DNA from: Cognatishimia sp. SS12
GTDB taxonomy: Bacteria > Pseudomonadota > Alphaproteobacteria > Rhodobacterales > Rhodobacteraceae
Reading direction: 5' to 3'
Assembly: GCF_028369055.1 (NCBI RefSeq)
Contig: NZ_JAQNCZ010000005.1
Coordinates: 124,001 to 188,000, forward strand
DNA length: 64,000 bases
Shown here: one piece after another, positions 9,533 through 18,995 of the stretch
How the letters are laid out: the number at the start of each line of letters is the position of its first letter
Position numbering within the stretch: position 1 is the first letter of the stretch
Notes under the pieces: model-generated
What the model saw: the letters and a program-made list of their open reading frames with translations, nothing else
Databases searched by the model: none
What the model was told of the DNA's origin: nothing
Made by a program: the position numbers and the translations under genes

Positions 9533-10924
9533 ATGTCCCAATATGACGTCATCATCATCGGTGCAGGCCCCGGCGGCTATGTCTCCGCGATCCGCTGCGC
9601 CCAGCTGGGCCTGAAAACCGCCATCGTGGAAGGCCGCGAGACCCTTGGCGGCACCTGCTTGAACGTGGGCTGTATCCCGTCCAAGGCATTGCTGCACGCA
9701 ACGCATATGCTGCACGAAGCTGAGCATAACTTTGCCAATATGGGCCTGAAGGGCAAAACCCAGTCTGTCGATTGGACCCAGATGAAGTCTTACAAAGACG
9801 AGGTCGTGGGCCAGAACACCAGTGGTGTTGAGTTCTTGATGAAAAAGAACAAGATCGACTGGATCAAAGGCTATGGCTCGATCCCGGCGACGGGCAAGGT
9901 CACGGTGGGCGACACCACCTATGAGACCAAGAACATTGTCATTGCCTCTGGTTCTGTGCCCTCCTCCCTGCCCGGTGTTGAGATCGACGAGAAAGTCGTC
10001 GTGACATCCACTGGCGCGCTTGAGCTGGGCAAAGTGCCTAAGAAAATGGTTGTGATCGGCGCAGGCGTGATCGGGCTAGAGCTTGGCTCTGTCTATCAGC
10101 GCCTCGGCTCTGAAGTGACCGTTGTTGAATATATGGACGCGGTCTGCCCCGGCATGGACAAGGACGTGCAGCGCACCTTCAAGCGTATTCTGGAAAAACA
10201 GGGCCTCAAATTCATCATGGGCGCGGCTGTCTCTGGCGTTGAGGCCACCAAGACCAAAGCCAAGGTCAAATATGCGCTGAAGAAATCCCCGGATGCCGAA
10301 GAGGTGCTGGACGCGGATGTGGTTCTGGTTGCGACCGGTCGCAAACCCTATTCCGAGGGTCTGGGTCTGGATGCACTCGGCATCAAAATGACCGAACGTG
10401 GCCAGATCGCCGTCGACAACCACTGGGCCACCAATGTGCCCGGCATCTATGCCATCGGCGATGTGATCGAAGGCCCGATGCTGGCGCATAAAGCCGAAGA
10501 CGAGGGCATGGCCGTCGCCGAAGTTCTGGCCGGCAAACATGGCCATGTGAACTATGGCGTCATCCCCGGCGTGGTTTACACCACCCCAGAGGTGGCCACA
10601 GTGGGACAGACCGAGGACGCGCTGAAAGCCGAGGGTCGCAAGATCAAGGTTGGCAAATTCTCGTTCATGGGCAACGCCCGCGCCAAGGCCATCGGCCAAG
10701 CGGATGGGTTTGTAAAGCTGATCGCAGATGCCGAAACCGATCGCGTATTGGGGGCGGCCATCATCGGCCCAGCCGCAGGCGACATGATCCACGAGATCTG
10801 TGTTGCGATGGAATTTGGGGCCTCTGCTCAAGACGTGGCCCTGACCTGCCATGCCCACCCCACCTATTCCGAAGCCATGCGCGAAGCAGCGCTGGCCTGC
10901 GGCGATGGCTCGATCCACGCTTGA
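9533..10924 (+). CDS. lpd: dihydrolipoyl dehydrogenase (E3)
   Basis: FAD-dependent E3 (463 aa) that reoxidises the dihydrolipoyl groups of SucB with NAD. The FAD fingerprint GAGPGGY lies at residues 10-16, the redox disulfide in [13 protein letters not shown] at C42/C47, and the NAD-binding [11 protein letters not shown] near 177-187. The C-terminal catalytic His motif is HAHPTYSE, near residue 445. The gene ends the suc cluster and is followed by an intrinsic terminator. It lies 70 bases after the MAPEG gene. Confidence 0.97.
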   Translation: MSQYDVIIIGAGPGGYVSAIRCAQLGLKTAIVEGRETLGGTCLNVGCIPSKALLHATHMLHEAEHNFANMGLKGKTQSVDWTQMKSYKDEVVGQNTSGVEFLMKKNKIDWIKGYGSIPATGKVTVGDTTYETKNIVIASGSVPSSLPGVEIDEKVVVTSTGALELGKVPKKMVVIGAGVIGLELGSVYQRLGSEVTVVEYMDAVCPGMDKDVQRTFKRILEKQGLKFIMGAAVSGVEATKTKAKVKYALKKSPDAEEVLDADVVLVATGRKPYSEGLGLDALGIKMTERGQIAVDNHWATNVPGIYAIGDVIEGPMLAHKAEDEGMAVAEVLAGKHGHVNYGVIPGVVYTTPEVATVGQTEDALKAEGRKIKVGKFSFMGNARAKAIGQADGFVKLIADAETDRVLGAAIIGPAAGDMIHEICVAMEFGASAQDVALTCHAHPTYSEAMREAALACGDGSIHA

Positions 10925-10945
10925 TCGGCCGATCTCAGAAAGTCA

Positions 10946-10979
10946 AAAAGGCAGTCCCATCCGGGGCTGCCTTTTCCTT
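10946..10979 (+). terminator. terminator after lpd
   Basis: A 9-bp stem AAAAGGCAG / CTGCCTTTT (10946-10954 and 10967-10975) is followed by TTTTCC and CTTT. It starts 22 bases after the lpd stop and closes the suc-lpd transcription unit. Confidence 0.85.
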
Positions 10980-10980
10980 T

Positions 10981-11018
10981 GGAGGTAAGTCAAGCGCGCG
11001 GAGGTAAGTCAGACGCGC
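10981..11018 (+). repeat. tandem 19-bp imperfect direct repeat
   Basis: GGAGGTAAGTCAAGCGCGC is followed immediately by a second copy with two changed bases (AG to GA at positions 13-14). It sits between the lpd terminator and the 3' end of plsC. It may be a recent slippage duplication; function unknown. Confidence 0.75.
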
Positions 11019-11027
11019 GGCGCGGGA

Positions 11028-11090
11028 TGGCAGGGGGTTGAGCACATTGCTCAGTGCAACTGCCACCCCGCTTGGACGTGCAACTCGTCC
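11028..11090. other. run of inverted repeats in the lpd-plsC convergent gap
   Basis: Successive dyads are TGAGCA-CAT-TGCTCA (11039-11053), within a wider GGCA...GTTG / CAAC...TGCC pairing, and GGACG-N7-CGTCC (11074-11090). No convincing gene covers 10925-11173. The dyads could be a small structured RNA, an untranslated 3' region, or a decayed repeat element. I cannot tell which. Confidence 0.35.
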
Positions 11091-11173
11091 ATATCGTCGC
11101 AATCGGGATGCGATAGCTTTAACATAGGTGCAAAGGGGCAAATTGCTTGTGACGCCTGATCACATTGCCGTGC

Positions 11174-11923
11174 TTAGGCAGGGGTACGCGCCGAAGCCTC
11201 CGGATCAAACCCCGCCTCGCGCATCAGCGCGTTTGAGTTACGTTCCACAACGTCTTCGATCTGGGACATAAAGCTGGCCTGATCGAGCCCCGGTGCAAGA
11301 GGGGGCAAAAACTCCATCACCGCATGGCCCGGCTTGCGCAAGATGCCGCGTTTGGGCCAAAAGACCCCGACATTGGTGGCCGCCGGAACACAGGGTTGTT
11401 GCAGCTGATCATAAAGCACAAAGGTGCCCACCTTGTAGGGCGCTTTCACCCCCGGCGCGATGCGCGTGCCCTGCGGATAGATGATGAGCTGCCCCGGTGT
11501 CGTCGCCCCGCGCCGCACATCTTCTGCCATTTTCTTGATCGCCTTTCCGCGCTTGCCACGATTGACCGGAACGCAGCCGATGCGCAGGGCATATTGGCCC
11601 AAGATCGGCGCATACATCAGCTCGCGCTTCATGATGAAGCGCCCGGAAGGGAGGCTGCCCATCAAGAGGATGATATCAAGAAAGGATTGGTGTTTGGCCG
11701 CAATCAGCACCGCGCCCTCCGGCACCGGGCCGCGCACCTCAGTGGTCAACCCCACCATCCAAGACAGCGTCCAGCGCACCCAGGCGCAGTAGCTGCGCAT
11801 GCCAAATATCGCGGCACGTCTGCTCAGCAGCGCCGGGATGAAGAAAAACAGCCCCATCAGCAACATCATCACATACATCTGGATGATGAAAACCAGCGAC
11901 CGGATCCATTGAAGCGTTAACAT
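11174..11923 (-). CDS. plsC: 1-acyl-sn-glycerol-3-phosphate acyltransferase
   Basis: PlsC-type acyltransferase (249 aa) making phosphatidic acid from lysophosphatidate. Two N-terminal hydrophobic stretches precede the catalytic H-X4-D box (KHQSFLD, about residues 77-83). Further motifs are FIMKREL, VNRGKRGKAI and IYPQGTRIAPG. The last corresponds to the family's P-E-G-T-R motif, with Gln where Glu is usual. The start codon overlaps the ftsX stop by one base (TGATG), so the two are translationally coupled. This links phospholipid synthesis with the FtsEX operon. Confidence 0.92.
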   Translation of the reverse strand: MLTLQWIRSLVFIIQMYVMMLLMGLFFFIPALLSRRAAIFGMRSYCAWVRWTLSWMVGLTTEVRGPVPEGAVLIAAKHQSFLDIILLMGSLPSGRFIMKRELMYAPILGQYALRIGCVPVNRGKRGKAIKKMAEDVRRGATTPGQLIIYPQGTRIAPGVKAPYKVGTFVLYDQLQQPCVPAATNVGVFWPKRGILRKPGHAVMEFLPPLAPGLDQASFMSQIEDVVERNSNALMREAGFDPEASARTPA

Positions 11924-12828
11924 CAGCGCAACTCCGACAAGGTGCGCCGCGCGGCCGCACCCGTGGCAACAAAGGCAACAATCGCGGCCAAAAGCGGCAC
12001 CAGAACCAGCCAGAGGGCCGATAGCCCCTGAAAACCAAGACCGGTCAGAAAGCCACCCTGGTCTTGCGCGGCGGGCAAAAGCAGCACAGCGCCAACCCCC
12101 AGCACCGTGCCCCCTGCGGCCCCTAGGAACGCGCGCAGGGTAAAGCGGCGCACAAAGGCCTTGGCAATATAGCTGTCGCGCGCGCCGACAAGGCGCAGCA
12201 CCGAAATGATCTTGGCATTGGCGGCCAATGCGGCGTTGGCGGCCAAGGTGATCATCGCGGCGGTGACTGCGGCAATCAGCACGATCGCCAATCCGCCGAG
12301 CAGACGCAGACGCCCGGCGGCCTGCTGCAGCGGTTTGCGCCAGCGGGTGTGGTCATCAAGAATGGCCCCCGGCACTTCGGCCTGCAGGCGCAACCGCAGC
12401 CCATCAGCATCATAGCCCGCCTCGGTTTCTTCGATCGCAATCAGCTGCGGAATCGGCAGGTTTTCCACCGGCAGATCCGGCCCGAACCACGGGGCCAGAA
12501 GCGCGCGCTGCTCGGCATCGCTGAGCGCCCGTGCTGCGGCGATGCCCGGTGTGGTTTCCAGCACCCTGAGCGCGGCTGCGGTCTGGGCATCGCGTTGCTC
12601 GACCGGCGCAGAAATGCGCAGCGTCGAGCTTTGCGCAAGTTCATCGCCCCACCGCTGCGCCAACCGACCAGAGGCCATCGAAAGCGCCAGCGCAAAAACG
12701 GCCAGAAAGGCCATAGCGCCGGCCGCGAATAAGGTCAGGCGCGCGGTGAATCCAGTGGGCGGCACCACGCGATCGGCCTGTGCGTCGCCCACAAATACAG
12801 CGGAGATATCAGACAGCAGCGCCTTCAC
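11923..12828 (-). CDS. ftsX: cell division protein FtsX-like permease
   Basis: FtsX-family membrane subunit (301 aa) of the FtsEX ABC system, which transmits ATP hydrolysis to periplasmic peptidoglycan hydrolases at the septum. One N-terminal helix (about residues 31-51), a periplasmic domain (about 52-170) and three C-terminal helices (about 172-200, 220-250 and 265-290) match FtsX topology. It overlaps ftsE by 4 bases upstream and plsC by one base downstream. Sequence divergence in this family makes the name less certain than that of FtsE. Confidence 0.85.
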   Translation of the reverse strand: MKALLSDISAVFVGDAQADRVVPPTGFTARLTLFAAGAMAFLAVFALALSMASGRLAQRWGDELAQSSTLRISAPVEQRDAQTAAALRVLETTPGIAAARALSDAEQRALLAPWFGPDLPVENLPIPQLIAIEETEAGYDADGLRLRLQAEVPGAILDDHTRWRKPLQQAAGRLRLLGGLAIVLIAAVTAAMITLAANAALAANAKIISVLRLVGARDSYIAKAFVRRFTLRAFLGAAGGTVLGVGAVLLLPAAQDQGGFLTGLGFQGLSALWLVLVPLLAAIVAFVATGAAARRTLSELR

Positions 12829-13502
12829 AGATCCGCCCCCGCCAATTGCACATGCCGATTGGCGATGCGCAGCACCCGCGCCTGCACCTTGGATTTAGCG
12901 GCGCGAATAAGGTTCATGTCGTGGGTGGCGATGACCACGGCTTTGCCCATCTTGTTCAGCTCCACCAACAACTGCAAAAGCCGTTGCGACATATCCCAAT
13001 CCACGTTGCCCGTCGGCTCATCCGCCAGTACCACATCCGGCGACATGATCACCGCGCGCGCCAAGGCCGCGCGCTGGCGTTCGCCACCCGAAAGCTCTGG
13101 CGGCAAGGCATGGGCCCGTTCCTTCAGCCCAACCCAGGCCAAAAGTTCTTTGAGGTTGGCGACCTGATCCAGATCGTCGCGTCCCGATACGGTCAGCGGC
13201 AGCGCCACATTGTCTGACAGCGGCAGATGATCAAGAAAGGCACAATCCTGATGCACCACGCCAATACGCCGGCGCGTGGTGGCATGATCATCGCGGCTCA
13301 TGCCGCGCACATCCTGACCAAACAGCTTGGCATGCCCGGATGTTGGCGTCAGCTCACCATAGCAGAGTTTCAAAAAAGTGGTCTTGCCCGCACCCGAAGG
13401 GCCGGTCAAAAAATAGAAATCGCCCGGCTGGATCGAGAGGGAAATCTCGCTCAGCAATTCGCCACCGCCATAGCTGTAGGCTATGTTATCCAACTCAATC
13501 AC
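12825..13502 (-). CDS. ftsE: cell division ATP-binding protein FtsE
   Basis: ABC ATPase (225 aa) partnering FtsX. Walker A is GPSGAGKT (residues 34-41), the signature LSGGERQ (137-143) and Walker B VVLADEP (157-163), followed by the H-loop ATHD near 193-196. Length is typical of FtsE. It is the first gene of an ftsE-ftsX-plsC operon with 4- and 1-base overlaps. It diverges from the zinc-ribbon protein gene with 146 bases between starts, where a promoter for each could fit. Confidence 0.93.
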   Translation of the reverse strand: MIELDNIAYSYGGGELLSEISLSIQPGDFYFLTGPSGAGKTTFLKLCYGELTPTSGHAKLFGQDVRGMSRDDHATTRRRIGVVHQDCAFLDHLPLSDNVALPLTVSGRDDLDQVANLKELLAWVGLKERAHALPPELSGGERQRAALARAVIMSPDVVLADEPTGNVDWDMSQRLLQLLVELNKMGKAVVIATHDMNLIRAAKSKVQARVLRIANRHVQLAGADL

Positions 13503-13648
13503 AGAAGGGCCCCAATCTCAGTTTGCCCTGTTGTGCCGCAGCATCGCTTCGGTTGCAATGCAGAGCGAACCAGCTTTGCACTTTCCTACATGGGTGATAC
13601 ACAATATGTTGTGGATAGGTTCTGGAATAACAGGGGTTTGGGGGATCA

Positions 13649-14797
13649 ATGCGGCTGACATGCCCGAATTGCGACGCTCAGTATGAGGTGCCCGAAGATG
13701 TGATTCCAGCCGACGGGCGGGATGTGCAGTGTTCCAACTGCTCCAATACGTGGTTTCAAGCCCACGCCAGCGCCGAACCTACGGACGCGGACACAGATGA
13801 TTTTGACACAGATGTCACCTGGACGCCCGAGGTCGACGACGCCCCCCTAGAGAACGGCGAAGACGACACCTCTGACGCCGGCGCACCGGATGCAGAGGCT
13901 GATCCAGAAGAGGGTGCGCAAGACGCCGCCGCGCCGTCTGACAAAACACCCGAGAGCGCCGAGAACGATGCTGCTTTGGCCGCAGCGGTAAAAGCCGCCG
14001 TGCAGCGTGCCCGCGCGGACCGCGAGGGCGCGCCAGTTTCTTTGGACCTTGACGCCGAGGAGCCCCCTGCTGAGGTCATGCCGGAACCGCCAGCGCCGGA
14101 TCACGCAAGCCAATTGCCCGACTTCGAAGCGCAGCTTGAGGCGGATATAGACGCAATGGATGCGGCAGAACCTGCCGCCACGCAAACGCCGGAAGCCGCC
14201 GCCGAGCCGAGCACAGCCCCAAAGCGCCGCGAGCTTGACCCAGCCATCGCCGATGTCTTGCGCGAAGAGGCCGCGCTGGAAGCGGCACGCCGGGCTGAGG
14301 ACGGAAACCTGGAAAGTCAGCCGGAGCTTGGGCTTGATCCGCCAGATCCCGATGCAGAGACCCGTGCCCGTCAGGCGCGAGAGCGCATGGCGCGCATGCG
14401 CGGCGTATCCGTTGAAGAGATGGAAAAACCCGCCGCGCCGATCCCGGCCAATTCACGGCGCGATCTGCTGCCGGACATCGAAGAGATCAACTCGACACTG
14501 CGCGCCACCGAAGATCGTAGCGTTTTGGAACAACCCGATGGGCGCCCCACGCCAACCCAGATGCGCGCGCGCGGTGGGCGGCTGGGCTTTGCGCTGGCGC
14601 TGCTGATCGTGGCCGTGGCCATCGTCGTCTACACGCAGCCACAGACCGTGGTTGATATGCTTCCGCAGTCCGAAAGCTATGTGATTTCTTACATTGAGGC
14701 GGTGAACAAAGCGCGTCTGGCGCTGGATGCCAAAGTCACCGATCTGATGCTTTGGCTGGACAGTATGGCCCCGCAAACCGACGCTGCGGAAAGCTAA
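13649..14797 (+). CDS. zinc-ribbon (MJ0042-type) acidic membrane protein
   Basis: A 382-aa protein. The N-terminal zinc ribbon has two CxxC pairs (CPNC at 5-8 and CSNC about 28-31, residues 1-40), the MJ0042 type. A long acidic, Ala/Pro/Glu-rich, probably disordered region spans about 45-300. One predicted membrane helix follows (about 307-327, RLGFALALLIVAVAIVVY), then a short tail. Such proteins occur across alphaproteobacteria without a firm function. A GGGGGA run lies just upstream of the ATG. It is convergent with the DUF4175 gene. Confidence 0.85.
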   Translation: MRLTCPNCDAQYEVPEDVIPADGRDVQCSNCSNTWFQAHASAEPTDADTDDFDTDVTWTPEVDDAPLENGEDDTSDAGAPDAEADPEEGAQDAAAPSDKTPESAENDAALAAAVKAAVQRARADREGAPVSLDLDAEEPPAEVMPEPPAPDHASQLPDFEAQLEADIDAMDAAEPAATQTPEAAAEPSTAPKRRELDPAIADVLREEAALEAARRAEDGNLESQPELGLDPPDPDAETRARQARERMARMRGVSVEEMEKPAAPIPANSRRDLLPDIEEINSTLRATEDRSVLEQPDGRPTPTQMRARGGRLGFALALLIVAVAIVVYTQPQTVVDMLPQSESYVISYIEAVNKARLALDAKVTDLMLWLDSMAPQTDAAES

Positions 14798-14814
14798 GGC
14801 CCGGTCAAATCTGA

Positions 14815-17391
14815 TCAGAAACGATCCAGCAAGCGGCGCAGATAGTTGCGCTCTTGTTCGGGGCGTGCCTGTTCGCCAGCGCGGCGACGGATTTCATCCA
14901 GCAGATCGCGCGCCCGTCGGTAGATATCTTCGCCCTGCAACAGCCCTTCGTCCGTGCCTGTCAGCCCCTGCGCCCCCGGATCGCGCCCCAACGGGTCGCG
15001 CGACAGGCCCGCGCGTTCCTGGCCCTGTCCCTCTTGTCCCTGGGGGTTTTGGTTCTGCGCCAGCGCCTCCCCGAGAGAGCGCATGCCTTCGCGCAGCGCT
15101 TCCATTGCTTCGGCCTGTTTGTCGATCGCATCGGCCAGCCGGTCGTCGCGCAGCGCCTGTTCGGCCCCTTCCATGGCCCCTTCGGCGCGGCCAAGCGCAT
15201 CGCGCGCCGCATCACCTTCGGGGGTGCCTTGGCCCGGCAGATTGCCGCGCTGTCGTTCTACTTCGCGGCGCAGGGCTTGCTGACGATCTGAGAGCGCCCC
15301 AGCGCTGCCCTGTCCTTCGCCAGATTGGTTCTGATTGTCGCCTTCGCCCTGACCCTGAGCGCCACCGCTGCCTTCATGCGCTTCGCCGCGCCCTTGACCG
15401 CCACTATAGCCCTCGTTTTCTGAGGACTGGCCGCTTTGCGCACCCGGATTATACTGTTCCTGCAACTGGCGGAACGCCTGATCGGACAAGCCTTGCTGTT
15501 CCCGCAGGGTTTCGCCCAGTTCGTTTAATGCTTGCTCACCGGGGCTTTGCTGGCCCTGACCGCCTTGGGTGACACGCATGTTTTCCATCATGCGCTGAAA
15601 CTCTTCGAGCGCCTGCTGCGCTTCGGCCATCCGGCCTTGTTCCATCAGTTCCTGAATGCGGTCCATCATGCGCTGCAAATCATCTTGTGTCAGCTGCATC
15701 GAATTCTCGGCCTGCTGCTGGCCCTGCTCAGGCGCGCCGTCCTGATCATTGCGCTGCTGCTGTGCAAGTTGGCGCATGTAGTCTTGCGTCGCTTCGCGCA
15801 GCTCTTGCATCAGCCGAGCGATTTCTTCCGGGCTTGCACCATTCTTCATCGCCTCCGCCAAGCGTTCCTGCGCGCGCTGCATGCGGGCCATCGCGTCGCT
15901 CAAATCGCCTTCTTCCAGCTTCAGCGCCAGATCCCAGAGTTCGCTGGCAATCTGATCGCGGGTTTCGACGGTCAGTCCCGCAGCATTGCCCGCCTCAAGG
16001 CTGCGCAAGATGGTGCGCAACCGCAAATAATCAGTCTCTTTGCGGAAAATGCCATCTTGTGGACGGTGTGCAATGGCCCGAATAATCTGCGCCACCCGCA
16101 CGCCATTGCTGCGCGCCCAAAGAAGATCGCGTCGCTGCTCGATCAGCGCATTGGCAAGCGGGTCAAAGAACCGCCGCGCCGGGAGGTTGATTTGGATGAC
16201 ATAAGGCGCGCTGTTCTGCCCTGCGGCGTCCTCAACCTGCAGGGTCACGCGCACCGGCAAATGCGCCCAGACATGATCTGAGAAATCTTCAATCAAAGTC
16301 TCTTCAAAAAAATCGCGATCGCCATTGATTGGCATCGGCAAAGGCAACTCAATCGCGCTGGACGCTTCTGGCGCAGCCGCAAGGCCATAGCGGCGGTCCA
16401 CCGCCGCAAGATCCAGCGCCACGGTCGCCTGCCCGGCAATGACCTCATAGTCGTCACGTGCGACAAACGGCAGGCTCATCTCGCCCCGGCCCGAGGTTTC
16501 GGGCAGGCCCACCTCGGCCACTTCTGGCGCGGTATCCGGTGTCAGCGCTATGGTCCAGTTGCGGCCACCCGGGCCGGCAATTTCCAACATACCATCCTGA
16601 CGCAGGGAAAAATCCTGCGCGGTCTCCGCAGCGCTTGGGATATCGTCGGTGCGACCCGAAACCGTTTCGGCCACGGTCAAGGCACCCACCTCGCCATAAA
16701 GCCGCAGAATCACGCGGCTGTTCACCGGCAAGGTCAGCGCCCCTTCGGGCTGGTCATTCAAATAAAGCGTCGGCAACCTGGTGTAGGCCGGCGGCTCTAC
16801 CCAGCCCTCCCAAGAGGCGACCGGGCCACCCGGCGCGGTGCCGGGAGTCATTTCAGCAAGGCTGCCAACGCGCGTGACGCTGCCAAACAGCAACGCAATC
16901 AGCAAACCCAACAGGGCAACATAACGCAGCCCGAAAGGATCGTGACGCGACAACACGAGATCAGGGGCAACCGGCTTGGCCTCCGCGGCTTTGGCGGCCA
17001 TACGTGCCTGATGCGCCCGCCAAAGCGCCTGACTGCCGGAATCATCGCCCCCCATCGCCGGGGTATCCTGCAAGCTGCGCACCGGGCGGCCCGGCAGGGT
17101 TTGGTCCAGCCGCAGTAGCGCCGCGTCGCCGCTTGGCCAGTCAAACATGCGCAGCCCGCGCCAAACGGCCCAGAGCATGGCCGCGCCAAACAGCAAAGCG
17201 GCCGTCCAAACAAGTTCGACCGAGGCCGCATCGTGCAGCCCCATCATAACCAGGGTAACAGCCAAGAAGACAACCGACCAAAGCGGCCAAAACGCGCGCA
17301 GACCACGTTCTGCGATCAGCCCCAGCTGCGTCACAGCCAGGACCAGCCGCAGCCGATCAAATGGGCGTCTTTGCGAAACCTTACGGGTCAC
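14815..17391 (-). CDS. DUF4175 / TIGR02302-family large membrane protein
   Basis: An 858-aa protein with paired N-terminal hydrophobic helices (about 33-52 and 57-75), a further helix (about 152-170) and a long extracytoplasmic region. The middle and C-terminal part (about 500-830) is extremely rich in Gln, Gly, Glu and Arg, with coiled-coil and low-complexity segments. This arrangement matches the alphaproteobacterial DUF4175 (TIGR02302) family of unknown function. It sits 36 bases after lysA ends on the same strand, so it may be read from the argH-lysA transcript. No catalytic motif is visible. Confidence 0.85.
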   Translation of the reverse strand: MTRKVSQRRPFDRLRLVLAVTQLGLIAERGLRAFWPLWSVVFLAVTLVMMGLHDAASVELVWTAALLFGAAMLWAVWRGLRMFDWPSGDAALLRLDQTLPGRPVRSLQDTPAMGGDDSGSQALWRAHQARMAAKAAEAKPVAPDLVLSRHDPFGLRYVALLGLLIALLFGSVTRVGSLAEMTPGTAPGGPVASWEGWVEPPAYTRLPTLYLNDQPEGALTLPVNSRVILRLYGEVGALTVAETVSGRTDDIPSAAETAQDFSLRQDGMLEIAGPGGRNWTIALTPDTAPEVAEVGLPETSGRGEMSLPFVARDDYEVIAGQATVALDLAAVDRRYGLAAAPEASSAIELPLPMPINGDRDFFEETLIEDFSDHVWAHLPVRVTLQVEDAAGQNSAPYVIQINLPARRFFDPLANALIEQRRDLLWARSNGVRVAQIIRAIAHRPQDGIFRKETDYLRLRTILRSLEAGNAAGLTVETRDQIASELWDLALKLEEGDLSDAMARMQRAQERLAEAMKNGASPEEIARLMQELREATQDYMRQLAQQQRNDQDGAPEQGQQQAENSMQLTQDDLQRMMDRIQELMEQGRMAEAQQALEEFQRMMENMRVTQGGQGQQSPGEQALNELGETLREQQGLSDQAFRQLQEQYNPGAQSGQSSENEGYSGGQGRGEAHEGSGGAQGQGEGDNQNQSGEGQGSAGALSDRQQALRREVERQRGNLPGQGTPEGDAARDALGRAEGAMEGAEQALRDDRLADAIDKQAEAMEALREGMRSLGEALAQNQNPQGQEGQGQERAGLSRDPLGRDPGAQGLTGTDEGLLQGEDIYRRARDLLDEIRRRAGEQARPEQERNYLRRLLDRF

Positions 17392-17427
17392 GCTACTCCG
17401 ATTCTGGGCTGAATGGGCGGAATTGCC

Positions 17428-18693
17428 CTAAAGCCACTCAGGGATGGTATCGCGATTTATCATTTCTTCAAAGGTCGGTCGTGGGCGGATAACCGCGAAT
17501 TGATCACCATGCACCAAAACCTCGGGGATCAACGGCCGGGTGTTGTATTCGCTGGCCATGACGGCACCATAGGCCCCTGCGGACCGGAAGGCGACCAGAT
17601 CACCGGGGGCAACGGTGGGCATGGCGCGACCTTTGGCAAAGGTATCGCCGGTTTCGCAGACCGGCCCGACGATATCATAGGTGGTCGGCGCTGCGCCCGG
17701 TTCAGGCTCTTGCACCGGCACGATATCATGATGCGCCTCATACATGGCCGGGCGGATCAGATCATTCATCGCGCCATCCAGAATCATGAATTGGCGATCC
17801 TCGCCCTCTTTGACATAGATGACCTTGCTGACCATGATCCCGGCATTGCCCGCGATCAGACGGCCAGGTTCAATTTCAATCTCGCAGCCCAGATGCCCCA
17901 ATGTCTCTTTGACCATCTGGCCGTATTCCACCGGCAGTGGCGGCGCAGTGTTGGAGCGCTCATAAGGAATGCCAAGCCCGCCCCCCAGATCCAGACGGCG
18001 GATGTCATGCCCATCGGCGCGCAGGGCTTCGGTCAGCTCTGCAACCTTTTCATAGGCCAGCTTAAATGGCTCCAGCTGGGTCAGCTGGCTGCCGATGTGC
18101 ACATCAATGCCCACAACTTCGATCCCGGGCAGGCTGGCCGCATGGGCATAAACCTCGCGCGCGCGGCTGATCGGGATGCCGAATTTGTTCTCGGATTTTC
18201 CGGTCGCGATTTTGGCGTGGGTTTTGGCGTCGACATTGGGATTGACGCGCACGGTGATCGGCGCGCGCATTCCAAGCGAAAGCGCGACCTCGTTGATCAC
18301 CGCCATCTCTGGCTCGGACTCTACATTGAACTGACGAATACCGCCGCTCAGCGCGGCATGGATTTCCTCATGCGTTTTGCCAACGCCGGAAAAAACGATC
18401 CGCTCGCCCGGCACACCTGCAGCCTTGGCGCGGGCATATTCACCGCCCGAGACCACATCCATCCCCGCACCAAGCGCTGCGAGTGTTTTAAGGATCGCTT
18501 GGTTGCTGGCCGCTTTCATCGCGTAGCAGACCAGGTGATCGGTCCCGTCCAGCGCCTCGTCAAACAGACGAAAGTGCCGCTCAAGCGTTGCGGTGGAATA
18601 GCAGTAAAACGGCGTGCCAACCTGGGCTGCGATTTCCGCAACCGGCACGTCCTCTGCGCAGAGCGCGCCATCTTGATAGAGAAAATGGTCCAT
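17428..18693 (-). CDS. lysA: diaminopimelate decarboxylase
   Basis: PLP enzyme (421 aa) that decarboxylates meso-diaminopimelate to lysine. The start MDHFLYQDGALCAEDV is typical of alphaproteobacterial LysA, so I preferred it to an in-frame ATG 42 bases upstream. The PLP-binding lysine lies in YAMKAAS (K60). Further landmarks are HIGSQLTQLEPF, DLGGGLGIPY, EPGRLIAGNAG and the substrate motif near the end (CETGDTFAKGR). It follows argH and the small lipoprotein gene on the same strand. Confidence 0.96.
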   Translation of the reverse strand: MDHFLYQDGALCAEDVPVAEIAAQVGTPFYCYSTATLERHFRLFDEALDGTDHLVCYAMKAASNQAILKTLAALGAGMDVVSGGEYARAKAAGVPGERIVFSGVGKTHEEIHAALSGGIRQFNVESEPEMAVINEVALSLGMRAPITVRVNPNVDAKTHAKIATGKSENKFGIPISRAREVYAHAASLPGIEVVGIDVHIGSQLTQLEPFKLAYEKVAELTEALRADGHDIRRLDLGGGLGIPYERSNTAPPLPVEYGQMVKETLGHLGCEIEIEPGRLIAGNAGIMVSKVIYVKEGEDRQFMILDGAMNDLIRPAMYEAHHDIVPVQEPEPGAAPTTYDIVGPVCETGDTFAKGRAMPTVAPGDLVAFRSAGAYGAVMASEYNTRPLIPEVLVHGDQFAVIRPRPTFEEMINRDTIPEWL

Positions 18694-18821
18694 GATCCAC
18701 CGCCTTAGCCAAAACTGTCCGGCCTCTTTAGGCACAGAATGCCGTCAGGGCAATCATGGTTGTTCTTATGAGGCCCGTTAATAAGCGAAAACGCCGCGAC
18801 GGTGCGCGGCGCTTGTCTGCT

Positions 18822-18995
18822 TCAAAGGCTGACGCCCACGGAGACCGGCCCCTGGCTTGCCCCGACACGGGCCGAAGGCGAAATGCCGCCGGGCCCAATA
18901 TTAATGCCAAGATTCGCACTGGGACGGATCGGCGCGCCATCCACGCCGCAGCCGGCCAAAAGCACCAGAGCCAAGATCGGGCCGATCAGTTTCAT
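18822..18995 (-). CDS. small LptM-like lipoprotein
   Basis: A 57-aa lipoprotein precursor. It has a short signal ([16 protein letters not shown]) with a clear lipobox LAGC, lipidated Cys16, and a mature N-terminus [13 protein letters not shown]. Its ATG overlaps the argH stop (ATGA), so it is coupled to argH and precedes lysA. Enterobacterial LptM (YifL), a chaperone for the LptD translocon, is equally small, begins CGLKGPL after lipidation and lies by lysA/dapF. Shared size, location and CGxxG-P motif suggest a relation, but that is inference. The gene is short enough to be missed routinely. Confidence 0.75.
   Translation of the reverse strand: MKLIGPILALVLLAGCGVDGAPIRPSANLGINIGPGGISPSARVGASQGPVSVGVSL

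Noticed and set aside
10935..11141. A 68-codon minus-strand frame after lpd
   Set aside because: It crosses the lpd terminator and the tandem repeat. No ribosome site and no protein-like pattern.
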